From positions 57,785,446-57,849,445 of the forward strand of contig ML677326.1 in NCBI GenBank assembly GCA_007922305.1: a stretch of DNA of 64,000 nucleotides, in the 5' to 3' direction. A program made the translations under genes and the position numbers. The notes beneath the pieces were generated by a model. That model was not told the origin of the DNA. It saw only the letters and a program-made list of their open reading frames with translations, and did not search any database. This DNA is from Dermatemys mawii (Eukaryota; Chordata; Testudines; Dermatemydidae). This document shows positions 23,195 through 34,702 of the stretch, piece by piece (position 1 is the stretch's first letter; every line of letters starts with the position of its first letter).

Positions 23195-23310
23195 GAAGTT
23201 CAGGCAAGAAGGGTCAGAAAACTGAATTTCCATACTACAAGAAATTCCAATATTTTAAAAAAATTCTGAATCAGAACAAAAAGAGTCAGAATATCAAAAT
23301 TTCAGAATTT
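23195..23310. mobile_element. Fragment of AT-rich MITE family
   Basis: Alternating 'cagaaaactgaatttcc', 'caagaaattccaatatttt' and 'aatatcaaaatttcagaat' words match the interior of the agctggttgaaaaa family seen at 34.1 and 60.2 kb. The ends are not preserved. Confidence 0.4.
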
Positions 23311-23755
23311 AAGGGCCAAAGGGATGAATTCTGTCTGCAGCATCATCCCCCTCCAAACTCACAGGATTTTATCACATTTGTCAAAGCTGGCCTCAGAAGA
23401 GAAGAGAAAAAATACCTTTGAACTTCTCCATCCCCAGACCTTCTTCTGTTACTTGCAGCTGCATCTACAGGTTTGTGGTGGTTTCTCAGGAAGCTTTTTT
23501 TTCTGCTTCAGTTCATCCTATCACCTTTTCAAGGCCATGGTGGGACAACCATCCCAGTTTCTGGACAGGAAGACATATCAGAACTTCCTGTACTTCTGCT
23601 TTTTCTACCTGCAGAATGGAAGATTTGGCCCTTAGCCTTTATTCAGGCAAATCTCCCTCTGACATTACTTGGGAATTTTGCCATGTACGGGCCGCCAGAT
23701 TTGAGCTTGAGTTACCCTGTGCACTCTCTCTTTTCCTGTAGGGCAGGTCTAAGGC

Positions 23756-23957
23756 CAGGGCTGGCGCTAGCCATTAGGTGACCTAGGTGTTCACCTAGGG
23801 CAGCAGAAGTTAGGAGGTGGCAAATTGGCGGCATTGGCAGCAATTTGGCAGGAGCTCCACGTCGCTTCCGCCGTCGGCAGCAATTAGGCAGCAGCTTCTC
23901 TGCAGCTTTTTTTTTCCTTTGCGTCCTAGGATGGCAAAAAAGCTGGCACCAGTCCTG
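23756..23957. mobile_element. 202-bp non-autonomous hAT element with perfect 8-bp duplication
   Basis: Starts cagggctggcgct and ends ggcaccagtcctg, which are inverted repeats with a few mismatches. Both sides carry the identical octamer tctaaggc (23748-23755 and 23958-23965). This duplication length is diagnostic of hAT. The interior has several decayed gcggca and ggcagcaatt words and ends in a T-run then ggcaaaaaagctgg, as I recall for an abundant turtle family. It has no coding capacity, so any movement needed a transposase from elsewhere. Open frames crossing it are artefacts. Confidence 0.9.
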
Positions 23958-23965
23958 TCTAAGGC

Positions 23966-25154
23966 ACATAAGTGGGGCAGTGTTAGGAAGCTGGTGCCAG
24001 CACAAACACTGGAAAATATATAAGGTTTTGCTCTTCCACAGCAGTCAATCCATGAATAAAAATTATTTAAGAGTTAGATTGAGCGTTTACTCCAGCCTAT
24101 AGCAAGGAGGGAGCCAGGGAAGGAATTCTCAGCAGGGAAGTAATCTGCTATGGCAAGTATGATAGGATATAGCATTTTCTTCTGCACTGGTTTCACTGTG
24201 CTGCCTGGTGTATTTAGAGTGTGGGGATGGTGTCAAGACCACACACCTCTTTCATGCCTACTGTACAAGTAGGGGAGTAGCAAAATTATGACAGTTTGTT
24301 CCTGGAGTGTGACCCACAATATTGATATCTCCTACAAGGGAGTAAATGAAGATCTTTCTTACCTTACGTGGGTATGTAGAGTAAGCCATGATCTTGTTCC
24401 ACAAGGATGTATTCTCTTTCTTTCTAAAATTCAGATTAATTAGGTACACCACAGATATCCAGTGTAAAGAAGTTGTAATTCAGGCACAGTTTTAAATCAA
24501 GATGTAAATCAGGACACGTGATTATAAGAGTCAGAACAACAACTTTAATTTTGCTGACATGAATACTGATTTTTTTTTTTTTAAAAAAAGAAATTTTTGT
24601 TTTTAAACTGAAGCCACCAGTCTGGCTGAAAGTTTTAAACTATTTCACCTCAGACTATACTTCTAACTTTAATTTTAGAAAAGACTTAAATTGTGAGGTA
24701 ATTCATGCTATTAAAGGGTTTTTTTTAAAATTAATTAAAACTGAAAGTTAGAAACAGCATGGCTGTGAAAGAAGCACTATTAAAACCACCAGGTAGTGTT
24801 TTTACAGAAAACAGGTTATTTTCAGTTATTTCTTGAGAAGGAGGAGAATGAGACTGCGGAAGATGAAAGATGCTGAGTTAGATGGAAAGCAACTAGGGCA
24901 AGTGGATCTAAAGAGAGTTGACAACAAAACAAAGCTAGAATAGGAGAGATAGAAAGAATTCCGGGAGATAACCTTTGGTTTCATTTTCTTTTAGTTTGCA
25001 TGGAGGAAACCAAGTGATATTCTATATCTTCTATAAAAACAAAACAAATCAGCCATAAACTCTTGGGATTTTTTCAAGCAGAGTTTTAAGATATATTTAT
25101 AATTGGATGAAAAAGTAATCATCATTACAATGGCCCAATTATCGTAATATCTGC
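23966..25154. other. No gene; a poly(T) run
   Basis: AT-rich, with a T14 run at 24571-24584 followed by A7. Nothing recognisable as a gene or named repeat. Confidence 0.4.
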
Positions 25155-25284
25155 GTACTTCTCACAACACTCCTTTGTAGTGGTGATGTGTTGTTGTCCC
25201 CATTTTACAGATGAAGAACTCCAGGACAGAGAGATTTGTCCAAAGTGAATGACAGTGCAAGACATTGATCCTCATCCCTCATGT
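25155..25284 (-). repeat. MIR-type SINE tail
   Basis: The plus strand reads 'gttgtccccattttacagat' then 'gaagaactccaggacagaga' and a decayed 'gtccaaagtgaatgacagt'. This is the reverse complement of the conserved MIR 3' region (atctgtaaaatgggg). Confidence 0.75.
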
Positions 25285-25674
25285 CCCAGGCTGGCAACAG
25301 ACATGCCAAACCCAATAAAAAAATGCAAAAATTTGACTTGTTTTTGGCTTAATTAGCTTGTGAGTTGCTTGTTGGCTAGTTTTTGGCTTGTAGCTTGTTG
25401 CTTGTTATAGTGTGTTGCTTCTATTTTTTTGATCAGCTCCTGAAATCAAGGGCAATGTAGGGGAAAGCAGGGGCAATGGGGTGAGAGAGTCAGGGGTGCA
25501 CAGCAGGCCCACCACAGTCCCAGGCTGCGGGCCGGAGAGATCTAGTCACACAGAGTGTTGGGGTTCTGAGGGATTGGCTTGTTTCCGCCTTGTTTTGAAA
25601 TGGGATTAGCTTGATTTTTGGCTTATTGTGAAAGTCGGGGTGCTTATTTATCACGTGAAAGTTGGCAACTGTGA
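25285..25674. mobile_element. Dispersed element with ggctggcaac / gttggcaact ends and a GCTTGTTG-rich tract
   Basis: The left end is caggctggcaacagacat; the right end is gtgaaagttggcaactgtga. The left half has a run of degenerate 'gcttgttg', 'ggcttgtagc' and 'ttgttgcttg' words at 25360-25415; the right half has 'gatttttggcttattgtgaa' and 'agtcggggtgctta'. I recall this layout from turtle genomes but not its class. The two ends read as direct rather than inverted copies of ttggcaac-like words, so the terminal structure is unresolved. Confidence 0.5.
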
Positions 25675-26034
25675 ATGGCACCCTAATGACTGAACCAGCC
25701 TTCCACACTCAAAAAATGTGAAAAATGTATCACTGTTTTTCACTGGAAAAAAATCAGATTGATTTTTTATTTTTACCATCTCTGTTAATGATGGGAATGG
25801 GAGGAAAGGAGGTTGTATACATATGCGTTTAGAACCTGCTCTTAGTCTCAATGAAGTAACAATGAATTTTGTCATTTAGTTAGTCATGGCTTTCCTGTGG
25901 TCACGAAAGGGTTGGACTGCAAGAACAGATATTTTCCTTCCTTAGATGGAGAGTGACACAGGTTACTGTAACATCCTAATCGAATTTACTTGCAAACATG
26001 TAGGGTTTTGAAAACACATATTAGATGGCAAAAG

Positions 26035-26450
26035 CAAATTGTAGCTTATGCTTCCATAAACCTGTGGAACTCACTGCCACAAAATATCATTGAGGCTAGG
26101 AGCTTAGTAGGTGCCTAAAAAGGATTAAACACTTACATGGCTAAAGAGAAAATTCACAGGTATGTTTAGACACTTATATGATTAAAGAGAACATTCACAG
26201 ATATGTTAGGTAAGATTAAAAAACAAAAGGTCGGATTTTCAGGCTTTCTGAAACATGCACTTACCTTTTTTTTGGAAGGGGTATAAACTTTCATACTTCA
26301 AGACATAAAGGAACCACTCATTGACAGGGTTTAGAAAGAAACTTTCCCTATGAGCAGGTTATTCCATAGTTGAACACTACACTGTTTCTTGCACCTTTTA
26401 CTGAAGCATCTGGCACTAACCACTGTGTGTGTCGAGGTAGGGGGACAGGA
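26035..26450 (+). mobile_element. CR1 LINE 3' end, another subfamily
   Basis: Contains 'aaacctgtggaactcactgc', 'caaaatatcattgaggctag', then 'atgagcaggttattccatag' and 'actgaagcatctggcactaa' in the order expected for a CR1 3' end. The copy is decayed and lost its terminal repeats near a G-run at about 26440. It includes a local tandem duplication at 26129-26208. Confidence 0.8.
26129..26208 (+). repeat. Two-copy tandem duplication (period 41 bp) in CR1
   Basis: acacttacatggctaaagag (26129 on) recurs as acacttatatgattaaagag (26170 on), and both continue with a version of aaattcacaggtatgtt. Identity is roughly 85-90 percent by eye. Confidence 0.8.
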
Positions 26451-26479
26451 CAAAAACAAACCCCCCAGAATACTGAATT

Positions 26480-26575
26480 AGGTCCCTGAATCTGCAAACG
26501 TGACTTGCTTAATTTTACCTGCGTGAGGATCCCCATTGATTTCAGTGTAGGCTCCAATCCTGCTCTCATTACTTG
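26480..26575. repeat. Palindromic old dispersed repeat
   Basis: Contains 'ccattgatttcagtgtagg' and 'ctccaatcctgctc', with a degenerate left arm 'ggtccctgaatctgcaaa'. It is the same class as at 1028, 27539, 40167, 47424 and 50858. Confidence 0.45.
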
Positions 26576-27538
26576 TATACATTTTAAATTGTTTCCTAGT
26601 CCTCTGAGTATTTAATATATTGGCTTTCAATTTCTGGACTTTGGAATTCGTTTTGAGAATTTTCATCCATAAACCTTTGGATCGTGTATGTGTGAGACAG
26701 AACGAGCAAGCGAGCTCTGGAGAGCATTAGAAATTATAGAGACGCTGCTCAAAATATTATTTTTCTATATAAATCTGAGTTCTGTGAAAATATTTACTAT
26801 ATTATGGGGTGGTTTATTGTTTCCCCACAGTTAAGGCTAAACCTAGTGTCACATTATAAGTCAAATTTCTATCCCATTTCCCAACTTTCCCAGAAGGAAC
26901 CCAATACCACTGACATCTCATCCTAGGAAAGAATGTTTCTAGGAAGATTGGAAAAACTAGTTAAATTTTTTTAATATATGTTGCTTAAAAATGTCAGTTG
27001 CTAACTCTTCAAATGTTGTTCTACTTCTTTTGTTGGCTCTCATGTGTTGGCCTTGCTAATATTCTTTTCTGGATATTTGATTAAAGAAAGTCACAGTGTC
27101 TTTCTAGTGACTGGTGAGTTTTCACTTATCAAAACTTGCCAGACATTAATGGTTTAGTTTTTTCAATGCACTGTAGGCTGTTGAAGATTGCACCAGTCAT
27201 TGCCTATAATAATTTGGGCAGTCTGAAAAAGGAATTGAAAAGCTAGGGAGGCGTTTTCTGTTGAAGTTTCAATCCAGATATAAAATGGCCATTATTGGGG
27301 TTCAAACAATATAATCAACCTAAATACTTTTGTATCATTTATTCACTGCTCTCCAAAATTTTTGAATTTTTGCCCTATCCTGTCAGCTATTAGCATTTCT
27401 CCAAAAATGTGTATCTATAGTTATTGCAATTTTAAACAGGCAACAGGATAACTCGTGCTCCTGGTTATCACACAGGTCCCACAAATGCTTCGCTTGCCTG
27501 CGAGTATGCACACATGCTATATAAAATATCATTTTAGT
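26576..27538. other. No gene or clear repeat recognised
   Basis: AT-rich sequence. No motif was found. Confidence 0.4.
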
Positions 27539-27660
27539 CACTGATCCTGCAATGAGCTATGCACAGGCGGAAGCCTGCACAAACTCTCATTAACAGCAAT
27601 GGAGACCCATGTGGGTGTAAGGGTTTACCAGAGAGAGCTGATTGCAAAATCAGGGCATTA
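27539..27660. repeat. Palindromic old dispersed repeat
   Basis: The left arm actgatcctgcaatgagct and right arm gattgcaaaatcagggc are imperfect inverted copies. The interior carries 'ttaacagcaatggagaccca' in place of the usual cattgacttcaatggg. Confidence 0.5.
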
Positions 27661-27721
27661 AATGATATACCTGGAAAGTAGCAATTGTTAATCTTTCAAC
27701 AAAGTTTAGATTTCTCTATAC

Positions 27722-28308
27722 CAGGGGCGGGCAAACTTTTTGGCCCGAGGGCCACACTAGGGTTCAAAATTGTGCGTAGAGCCGGGTGAGGAAGGCCCCG
27801 CCGCCTGTCCGACCCCCACCCACTTCCCGCCCCCGGACTGCCCCTCTCAGAAACTCTGACCCATTCAACCCCCCTTCCTTGTCCCCTGATTGCCTCCTCC
27901 AGAGACCCCCGCCACTCTAAGTGCCCCAAGGACCCCATCCCCTTTCTAGCCCCCCTGCTCTCTGTTCCCTGACTGCTCCCTCCCGAGATGCACCCCACCC
28001 TAACCATCCCCCCTCAGGAACCCACTACGTAAGCCCCTCCACAACTTGCTTACCTACTGAGCCGGGTGCGGTGCCCCGCAGCTCACAGTGCTCCACCCGG
28101 CCCCTGGGCTGGGAGCGCAGGCCCATGGCTTGCCATGGTCACCCCGGGCTCGAGAGCGTGGGGCCCGCGGCTTGCTGTGCTCAGCCCAGCCCCTCGCTCG
28201 GGAGGGCAGGGCCACGCGGCTTGCCCGCCCCCCAGCACAACCTCATGGGCCAGATAAAAATGTCCGATGAGCCACATGTGACCCGCAGCCATACTTTGCC
28301 CACCCCTG
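27722..28308. mobile_element. 587-bp non-autonomous hAT element with perfect 8-bp duplication
   Basis: It starts caggggcgggcaaacttttt and ends actttgcccacccctg, so the terminal inverted repeats are well kept (caggggcgggcaaa against caggggtgggcaaag). The identical octamer ctctatac flanks both ends (27714-27721 and 28309-28316). The interior is GC- and CpG-rich with C-runs, unlike the flanks. Open frames inside on both strands, such as 27921-28364 and 27696-28007, reflect this composition; I see no transposase motif. Well-kept ends and many remaining CpGs point to a relatively recent insertion. Confidence 0.93.
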
Positions 28309-28316
28309 CTCTATAC

Positions 28317-28687
28317 CCTGAGCATAAGTTACGACCCTACCTTCTGTTCTCATGCTACTTGTGAAAATGACTTTTAAAGATAGTCGTAGAGATATTAAAG
28401 TACTTAGGATTAAATCATACTACTTTTTCTCATGCAAAACTCCCACTGAAGTCAATATAAGTATTTAATTAGTAAGGTGAGCAGGATTTTGGTCCCAAGT
28501 GGATTTGGAGTAATGGTCAGTTCCACTGTTCTGTGTGTGCCCCTCTCACACAGCAATAGGGGAAGACAAGCGTTTTTAGAAACAGCTCGATTCAATTGTA
28601 CAAACGGGCAGAGGAGGTGAGAGACAGGTGTTGTATGAGATCATTTTTAACTAATTATTTTAATTGGCTGGTGTTTTCAAAATAACA
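28317..28687. other. No gene; palindromic-repeat scrap
   Basis: A fragment with 'ctcccactgaagtcaatata' and 'gagcaggattttggtccc' (about 28400-28500) belongs to the same old dispersed class. No gene was seen. Confidence 0.4.
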
Positions 28688-28785
28688 GTATCCCTTTAAA
28701 TGACTTTTCCATGACTATGAAGCAAATAAAAGCTGAGTCAGGACCAGAACTCAGGAATTATTGACTCTCAAATTCGGATCACTTG
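28688..28785 (-). repeat. MIR-type SINE fragment
   Basis: The words 'gacttttccatgactatgaa' and 'aaagctgagtcaggaccaga' then actcaggaatt are a decayed reverse complement of the MIR core, whose usual plus form there is 'gtcacacagcaagtcagtggcagagctgggaatagaacccagg'. Confidence 0.5.
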
Positions 28786-29279
28786 TTGAGGATGCTCAAT
28801 TACTTGTGATAGCAATCCCTTAAAAGATTAAGAGGTTTGGTTCAGGTAAACAAACAAAAGTTCAAGGGTGAACCTTTTCCCTGGTTCAAGTCAAAGCTCC
28901 CATTGACTTCAGCAGGCTCAGGATTTCACTCCAGTTGTCTTTGCCCTAATTATATAATTTCTGGTATAAAAGGTATTTCTTGGTGAAGTCAGACCTCCAG
29001 CTAAATAGTCATTTATGATTATTTTAAAAAAAATTCCAATGTTGCTTAGTTAACTCAGTTTCATTATTCATGCATCATAGGCAGAACTCAATATCTCCTT
29101 GAATGGAGAATGACTGGTACATGACCCAAAGCCGGTATCTCTAAGAATAACTCTCTTGTAGACTTACCTGTAAGGGCCTCCTCACCAAGGTAGCTCAGAA
29201 GATTAACAGCAGAAATTGTCTCATAAATAAGGTTGTCGGCTCAACTTGGGGAGCTAATGCCCAAATGTTAGCTCTCTGC
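28786..29279. other. No gene; palindromic-repeat scrap
   Basis: A piece with 'aagctcccattgacttcagc' near 28895-28915 belongs to the old dispersed class. The remainder is featureless. Confidence 0.4.
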
Positions 29280-29900
29280 CACTCAGTTGGAGAATACTGT
29301 GCTCTTGTTACATGATGTGAAATTGAATCAAACAATAATAATAGGGACTAGGAGACCAACAAACGTCGAGTCCTTTCTAATATCCAGCCTTCTAATATTA
29401 TGCATTATATTACAACAAATAACATCTTTGACAAAATCCAAGAAATACCACAACTGCCACTTTTCAAAGATATATTGGGGGCAGCTCACCACCAACTCAA
29501 CAGCAGAAGACCATTTTGGACTATGTTATTGATTATCTCCATGCTGAATGCCATCACATTCTGGAGTGCAAGTTGCTCCCTCTTAAAGAATTTCTTTCTC
29601 ATCACTCAGCCTGATGACAGACTGCCTGGCTTTGAGCTGCCATGCTATCTCTGGTGCAAGCACGATCATTCAGATGTGGATCACGTGGGAGGCATACGAC
29701 ATACCACACCTGGGACTCAGCAACTGCCTGCTATGGTGTCATTGACGATACCATATGGCTACTGAATGGTTACATATGGCTGCTCATCTCATTCTGGAGT
29801 TCCAGAACTACATTCCAGACTCCACGCTGCTGACTCTGAAACTCTTGAATGGCTACAATGTCTATCTAAGACCTTTTGACACTTTTAATATTTTTACTTT
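29280..29900 (+). other. Block with several overlapping open frames, unidentified
   Basis: Plus-strand frames 29287-29532, 29400-29765, 29642-29833 and 29755-30000 overlap in different frames. None shows a domain. A frame change near 29520-29620 would be needed for any continuous reading. It could be a decayed processed pseudogene or a transposon piece, but nothing identifies a parent. Confidence 0.25.
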
Positions 29901-32900
29901 GTTTTTCACACTTGTTTCATCTCCCTACTTTATATTTTGTATTTGGAACTTTTTATATCCATCTTCTACAACTTGTGCATCAACTAAAAATAATAAGTAG
30001 TTTGTAAAAAGGTAAGACTTATTTTGACATGAAACTTGACTATTAGTTGAAAAATGACTAACTGAATTTTTCAGAATGAAAACCATTTTCAATTTTTTCA
30101 CAAAACTAAATAGGACCAATGTTTTGCCATTGAGTGAAAGTTCACTAATCATGAGGTCTCATGGCTGCATTACACAGTTGCAGAGGACTCATGGGCTCTC
30201 AGACCAAAGAGTCAACAAAAGAAATCGAAATTTCATCTTGTTCTTTGGCACATGCAGAATAATATTACTTATTTCACCACCACCCTTTGTGCTCACTCTG
30301 CCCAGCTACTTATGTGGTAAGTGGGCCTTATATTTTGAAACATGCACTGGGTGATATAGACAGTTGTGGAATCCTTTCGTGACTGAAGTAAAGAACGAGC
30401 ACAGGGAAAAGAAGTTTTTGAAATGGTTGAATTTTGTGATGTACTATACCTGACTTTATAAAAGTGATAAAGAGAGATGTTTTATATAAAACACATCTAT
30501 GCCAGTTTTTGTTTTTCTAACTTTCACTAGCAGACCTCATGAATGGATGGTCTCTCCTGGAAAAGCTACAAAGGCCATGAAGTTCCTCAAGAAAGAGACA
30601 CAACCCAGCCTAACTATGCATTCATTTTTCTTGATAATTAAAATATATTTGAGAGCTAGTGTTTATTATTATTTATTTGCTATTGGGTTCTCTTCAGAAG
30701 GTGGAATAATCAATCCTGAATTCATCCTGTTTTCATATTCATAGAAATAATTCTTAAGCTGTTATGCATGGTGGGAGTTAGCTGCTTAAATACCTTAAAA
30801 AAAATCTATCCTTATCTTTTCTGTGAAGCAAAGTTTGGGGAACTGGAGTAAAATTTGACTAACTTTGGTCTTGTGCACAAAGAATTGATATGAGTGTGCT
30901 TACCACTATCTAATCACCTTTAGAATTTCTGACATAGCACAGGGATGGAGTTGCAGGTACAGTGAGCTTTATTGTGCAACAAATTAGTTTTTCTGTTCAG
31001 CTGTTTGGCTTCCATTGGAAACAAGATCTGTGACCTTTTTGGACTTCTAAGTGCTTATGCAGCACAGAAGTTCATTGAATCAGGGCTTGTATGTTTTCAA
31101 ATGTTTATGTACCTTTAGTTTCAAGTGTAACAAAAGCCAACAGTGAAAGGGAAATAAAATGCAATGGAAGCAAAATACTAAATTAGCCTCTGACCTCTTG
31201 CAGCTCCTTCAACAAATTGTGAACTCTGGAAACAAAACAGATATAGCAGATCAATATTGTGTATACTTCCAGAAAATGTTCTTTGTCTCAAACTGATGAG
31301 ATTTGAAGTATTTGGCCCATTTCTGCAAGACATCTGTAACTACAGTAAAATGTTCACTGATGCCAAAAATGTTACTAGAAATCCAAGAGAAATAGTTGTA
31401 AAATTAGCCTGATGCTGGCCCAGTCTTGCTCTATACCTAAGCCTCCTAGAAAGTACTTCTAAAGCCAACAATTAAGAAGTTTAAGATCATCCATCAGTCC
31501 CAATACAGCTATTTTAATTAACATGCTATTCAAGTGGTTTCCTCTTTCCTCATAATTATTCTGTTTTCCAGGATAAAGTTGACAGAAGAATTATCACAAT
31601 AATGTGTGATTTTTTTTAATCAAATTTTGCAGCTGTTAGAGAACCTAAAGATGATTGTTCCTAAGGGCAACCTCTCCTTTTTTTCCTTTCCAGCACAACT
31701 GTTTAGCCATAAATGGGTGAAAAACTATTCAAGCGTGCCTCACCAATCCATTGCTTTGAATTTTTAATGATGACAGCTAAATAATAAAAGCTCCCTAAAA
31801 GGTAACAAATACACAGTAACATTCTGGTGGATTCTCTGCAGTCTGCTATGGAAGCAAACATCTGCGAAAGATTATTTTCTTTAATGTCACCTGATGAAGA
31901 TGACCTTTAAAATAACCACAAAAACTAAGCTTTAACCACCTGCTGAGAAATAAAAGGCACATATTTACATTCCAAGTGTCTTAACTACAGCAGGAAAATA
32001 AAAAGTAAAGATGCTTTAGATATTTTTGCAAGTTATATGAAGGTAAAAAAATGCATGCTAGTTACTTATTTAAAATTACCCTGTTAAATCTACCTTCAGC
32101 ATGTTTGTGTGTAGTAGATAAAAAATAATAATCAGCTCTTAAAAAAACAGATTTTGGAGAGGGGAGTTAAGTATTTGAGCCTTGTTATAGTTATCCATCC
32201 AGAAGAGGAAATGATATTATGATGCTCCTAGACACAACGTGTGTGGAGCTGTGGTCATGAACCAAAAGTGAGAAATGACAATGTCAGAATGGGCAAAATC
32301 AAGGCTGATAAGCCATATACCTCATTCCTTGGAGCCATAGATACCACATGGCCATTTTTCGTCTGGTCTGGCAGTATCAGTCTCTAACTTGGATGTCCAG
32401 ACTTGGCATGAAAAGTTTGATTAAAGTTAATAATCTGAATAGTCCCATTGAAGTTGATGGAGTCTACTTACATATATAAAGTTAAGCATGTACAAGATGA
32501 TGTGCTTCATTTTTAATGCTTACATGGTGCTGTCCCCAGTGCAACTTTTTCTTCAAATCTTGTTTTTATCTTTACCTATCACGAGGCAGTGCCATTGCTG
32601 TGCCTCTGTCAGATGTTGTAATCTCCTGTCATCAGAGAAGTTGTATAGCTAAGAGTACACTGATGCTTACATACTTTGATAACACAGCAGCAGCAATGGT
32701 GCTGCCAAATACAAATTAAAATTTACAAAAACTGAGGCAACCCAAAAACAGCATTGCCAAAGGTAGCACAGACGTCATAGCTGGTAAACAACCTAAAATT
32801 CCCTCTGCAGATTAGCTGCCTTCTGCAAATAATTGACTTCACAGGCAGTAGAACTGGAAAGCTTAATGGCACAAATGAAAAACATGATGGAATATTTATA

Positions 32901-33229
32901 CATTTTCCCAAATTTCTTTGGGGATTTACATTCTGTAAAATCTCCACATTTTCTCTGTTCGTGTCTCATTCTCCATCTTTTGCTGTCTCCTCTCCTATTA
33001 TTTTACATCCTCTCATTTCTTTTTGTTACCGTTCTTTCTTTCTTTCATTTTTCTCACCTTTCTTTTTCTGTCTCACTCTAACAATAATAAACTGCTTACC
33101 TTTTTACCAACACTTTTATTTGGAAGAATTCCATGTCCAATTGAAACTGAAGGGAATGATTTAATACACAAAATGCATTCCATCAGAGGCAGAAGACTTT
33201 GTCTGAACCAACAAAGGAAAGCATCTGTA
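29901..33229. other. Repeat-poor block, no gene recognised
   Basis: About 3.3 kb. A small old-repeat scrap with 'gtcccattgaagttgatgg' lies near 32440-32465, and a pyrimidine-rich run of tttctttctttc type at 33027-33076. Parts at 31.5-32.1 kb look unique and information-rich, with runs such as taaccacctgctgagaaata, and would be reasonable places to look for conserved non-coding elements. That is a guess without an alignment. Confidence 0.35.
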
Positions 33230-33970
33230 GGCTTCTTTAAGGATTGCCACCCACTTTTTTCTTCCCCTTCCCATGGGCTTGGGGAGGGGAAAGGGGGAGT
33301 AATTGGCTGATCAGCTGGATAGAAGCCCATTGGCTCCTATGCACCTGAGAGGAGGATTTATGAGCCTGCCTAAGGTGCCACTCTGTGCCCAGAACAAGAG
33401 CTCCCACTTCAGGATGAATACAGGACTATATATCCTTATGGGAGCCTTGCTGGGCCATGGGCATCATGCTGTGGACATTTGGGAGGCTAGGAAAGAAACT
33501 TTCTCTCACTAGTAGACTGGCCTGGCGTGGGTGGTTGCCTCCCACTAAGCAGTCCAGGGACCTGCTGGGAAGATTAGATTGTGAGGTGTTCATGATGTTG
33601 CAACTTTGCATATGTCCAGTGCAGGTTTACTATGGGGTGCAGTTCCTTAACAAGCCAGAATTGGAAGCAGGAATAGGGGAGGCCATCCTCTAAATGGGGT
33701 TGGGGTTGCTAATGTCAGGTACAGCAAGGAATCACCCCATATCACCCATTTATTCTCACACTTCATATGAGGGCAGGGCAGTGAAGTCCCAGCAATGATG
33801 CTGGACCAAGTTAATAGACTGGAAGGGGGAGGGCTGAGAGAAGCTGTGCCCTAGATTACAGAAAGAAAGTTGACCTGCACTGGACATGGTTAATGTCAAA
33901 CAGATTCCCAGTGTTAACATAACAGCATTAACTTAATAAAGATATCACCTAGTTAAATCACATTAATGGT
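33230..33970 (+). other. GC-richer block, possibly a degraded LTR or similar repeat
   Basis: The GC and purine content rises here relative to both sides. Words such as 'ctaagcagtccagggacctg', 'tgctggaccaagttaataga' and 'gacctgcactggacatggtt' have the feel of turtle LTRs, and there is an AATAAAG at about 33936. No terminal repeats, duplication or coding domain were found. Overlapping open frames on both strands appear meaningless. Confidence 0.3.
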
Positions 33971-34105
33971 GCCTTGTCTGTATTCCCGTGGCTCTAGGAC
34001 ACTATAATTGCTCAAACTGTAATTTACCTGTGCTCTTGAACTATTAGCAGTGCCCTCAAGAAAAGTGTCACTGAATCTTTAACAAACATAAGAGGTCAAA
34101 AGTAG

Positions 34106-34702
34106 AGCTGCTTGAAAAAAATTTTGAGAGAGGAGTTTTTCTTTCAAGAAAATTTGAAAGAAATTCATTTTTGTCAAATTTGAAACATTTTCCCGGTACA
34201 TGTCAATTTTGATTAAACTTAGCAACAGGAAAAAATGTAAATGTTTTGTTCTGACAATGTCAAAACATTGATTCATTTAGTTTTTGATTTTTATATTATA
34301 TACAATATTAATTTAATTACTACTATGGTATGTATGTATTTAATATTGGGCATATATCATACTTAATATTTTAATGATATAAAAGTCAAAACCACATGAG
34401 AAGAGCTCTGTGTAGTTTGAAAACACGTCTCTTTCACCAACAGAAGTTGGTTTAATAATAGATATTATCTCACCCATGTTGTCTCTCTAAAACTAAATGA
34501 ACTGAGGGATTGTTTTGAGGAAGTTCTATGGCCTGTTCTGTACAGGAGATCATACTTCTGGTCTTAGAATCAATGAAACAACTCTGTTAAAAAGAAACAT
34601 TATGAGAGTCCCAAATGGAAATTCTTCGGCATTTTTGTTTCCCAAATTTTGAAATGCTGGAATTTCTCATGGAATGGAAATTCTGGTTTGCAACCAGCCC
34701 CA
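34106..34702. mobile_element. AT-rich palindromic MITE with an insert
   Basis: The left end gagctgcttgaaaaaaattt and right end ggtttgcaaccagcccc are degenerate inverted termini of the agctggttgaaaa family. The interior has 'gaaaatttgaaagaaattc' and 'ctcatggaatggaaattctg' type words. A separate repeat at 34400-34490 sits inside, so this copy is either interrupted or two half copies. Confidence 0.5.
34400..34490 (+). repeat. Dispersed amniote repeat tail
   Basis: Contains 'agagctctgtgtagtttga', 'ctctttcaccaacagaagtt' and 'ggtttaataatagatattat' then ctcacccatgttgtctctct. I recall the intact form ('ttggtccaataaaagatattacctcaccc') as a very common reptile/bird repeat end. I do not know its exact class. 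Confidence 0.6.

Noticed and set aside
23324..23781. Three overlapping plus-strand frames of about 100 codons
   Set aside because: All three phases are open at once, which argues for composition rather than coding, and none has a domain.
27921..28364. 147-codon frame and companions
   Set aside because: Inside the 587-bp hAT element with defined ends and duplication; no transposase motif.
29400..29765. 121-codon frame with a possible membrane-like stretch
   Set aside because: Frame changes would be needed to extend it, and I could not match it to any family. Kept only as an unidentified block.
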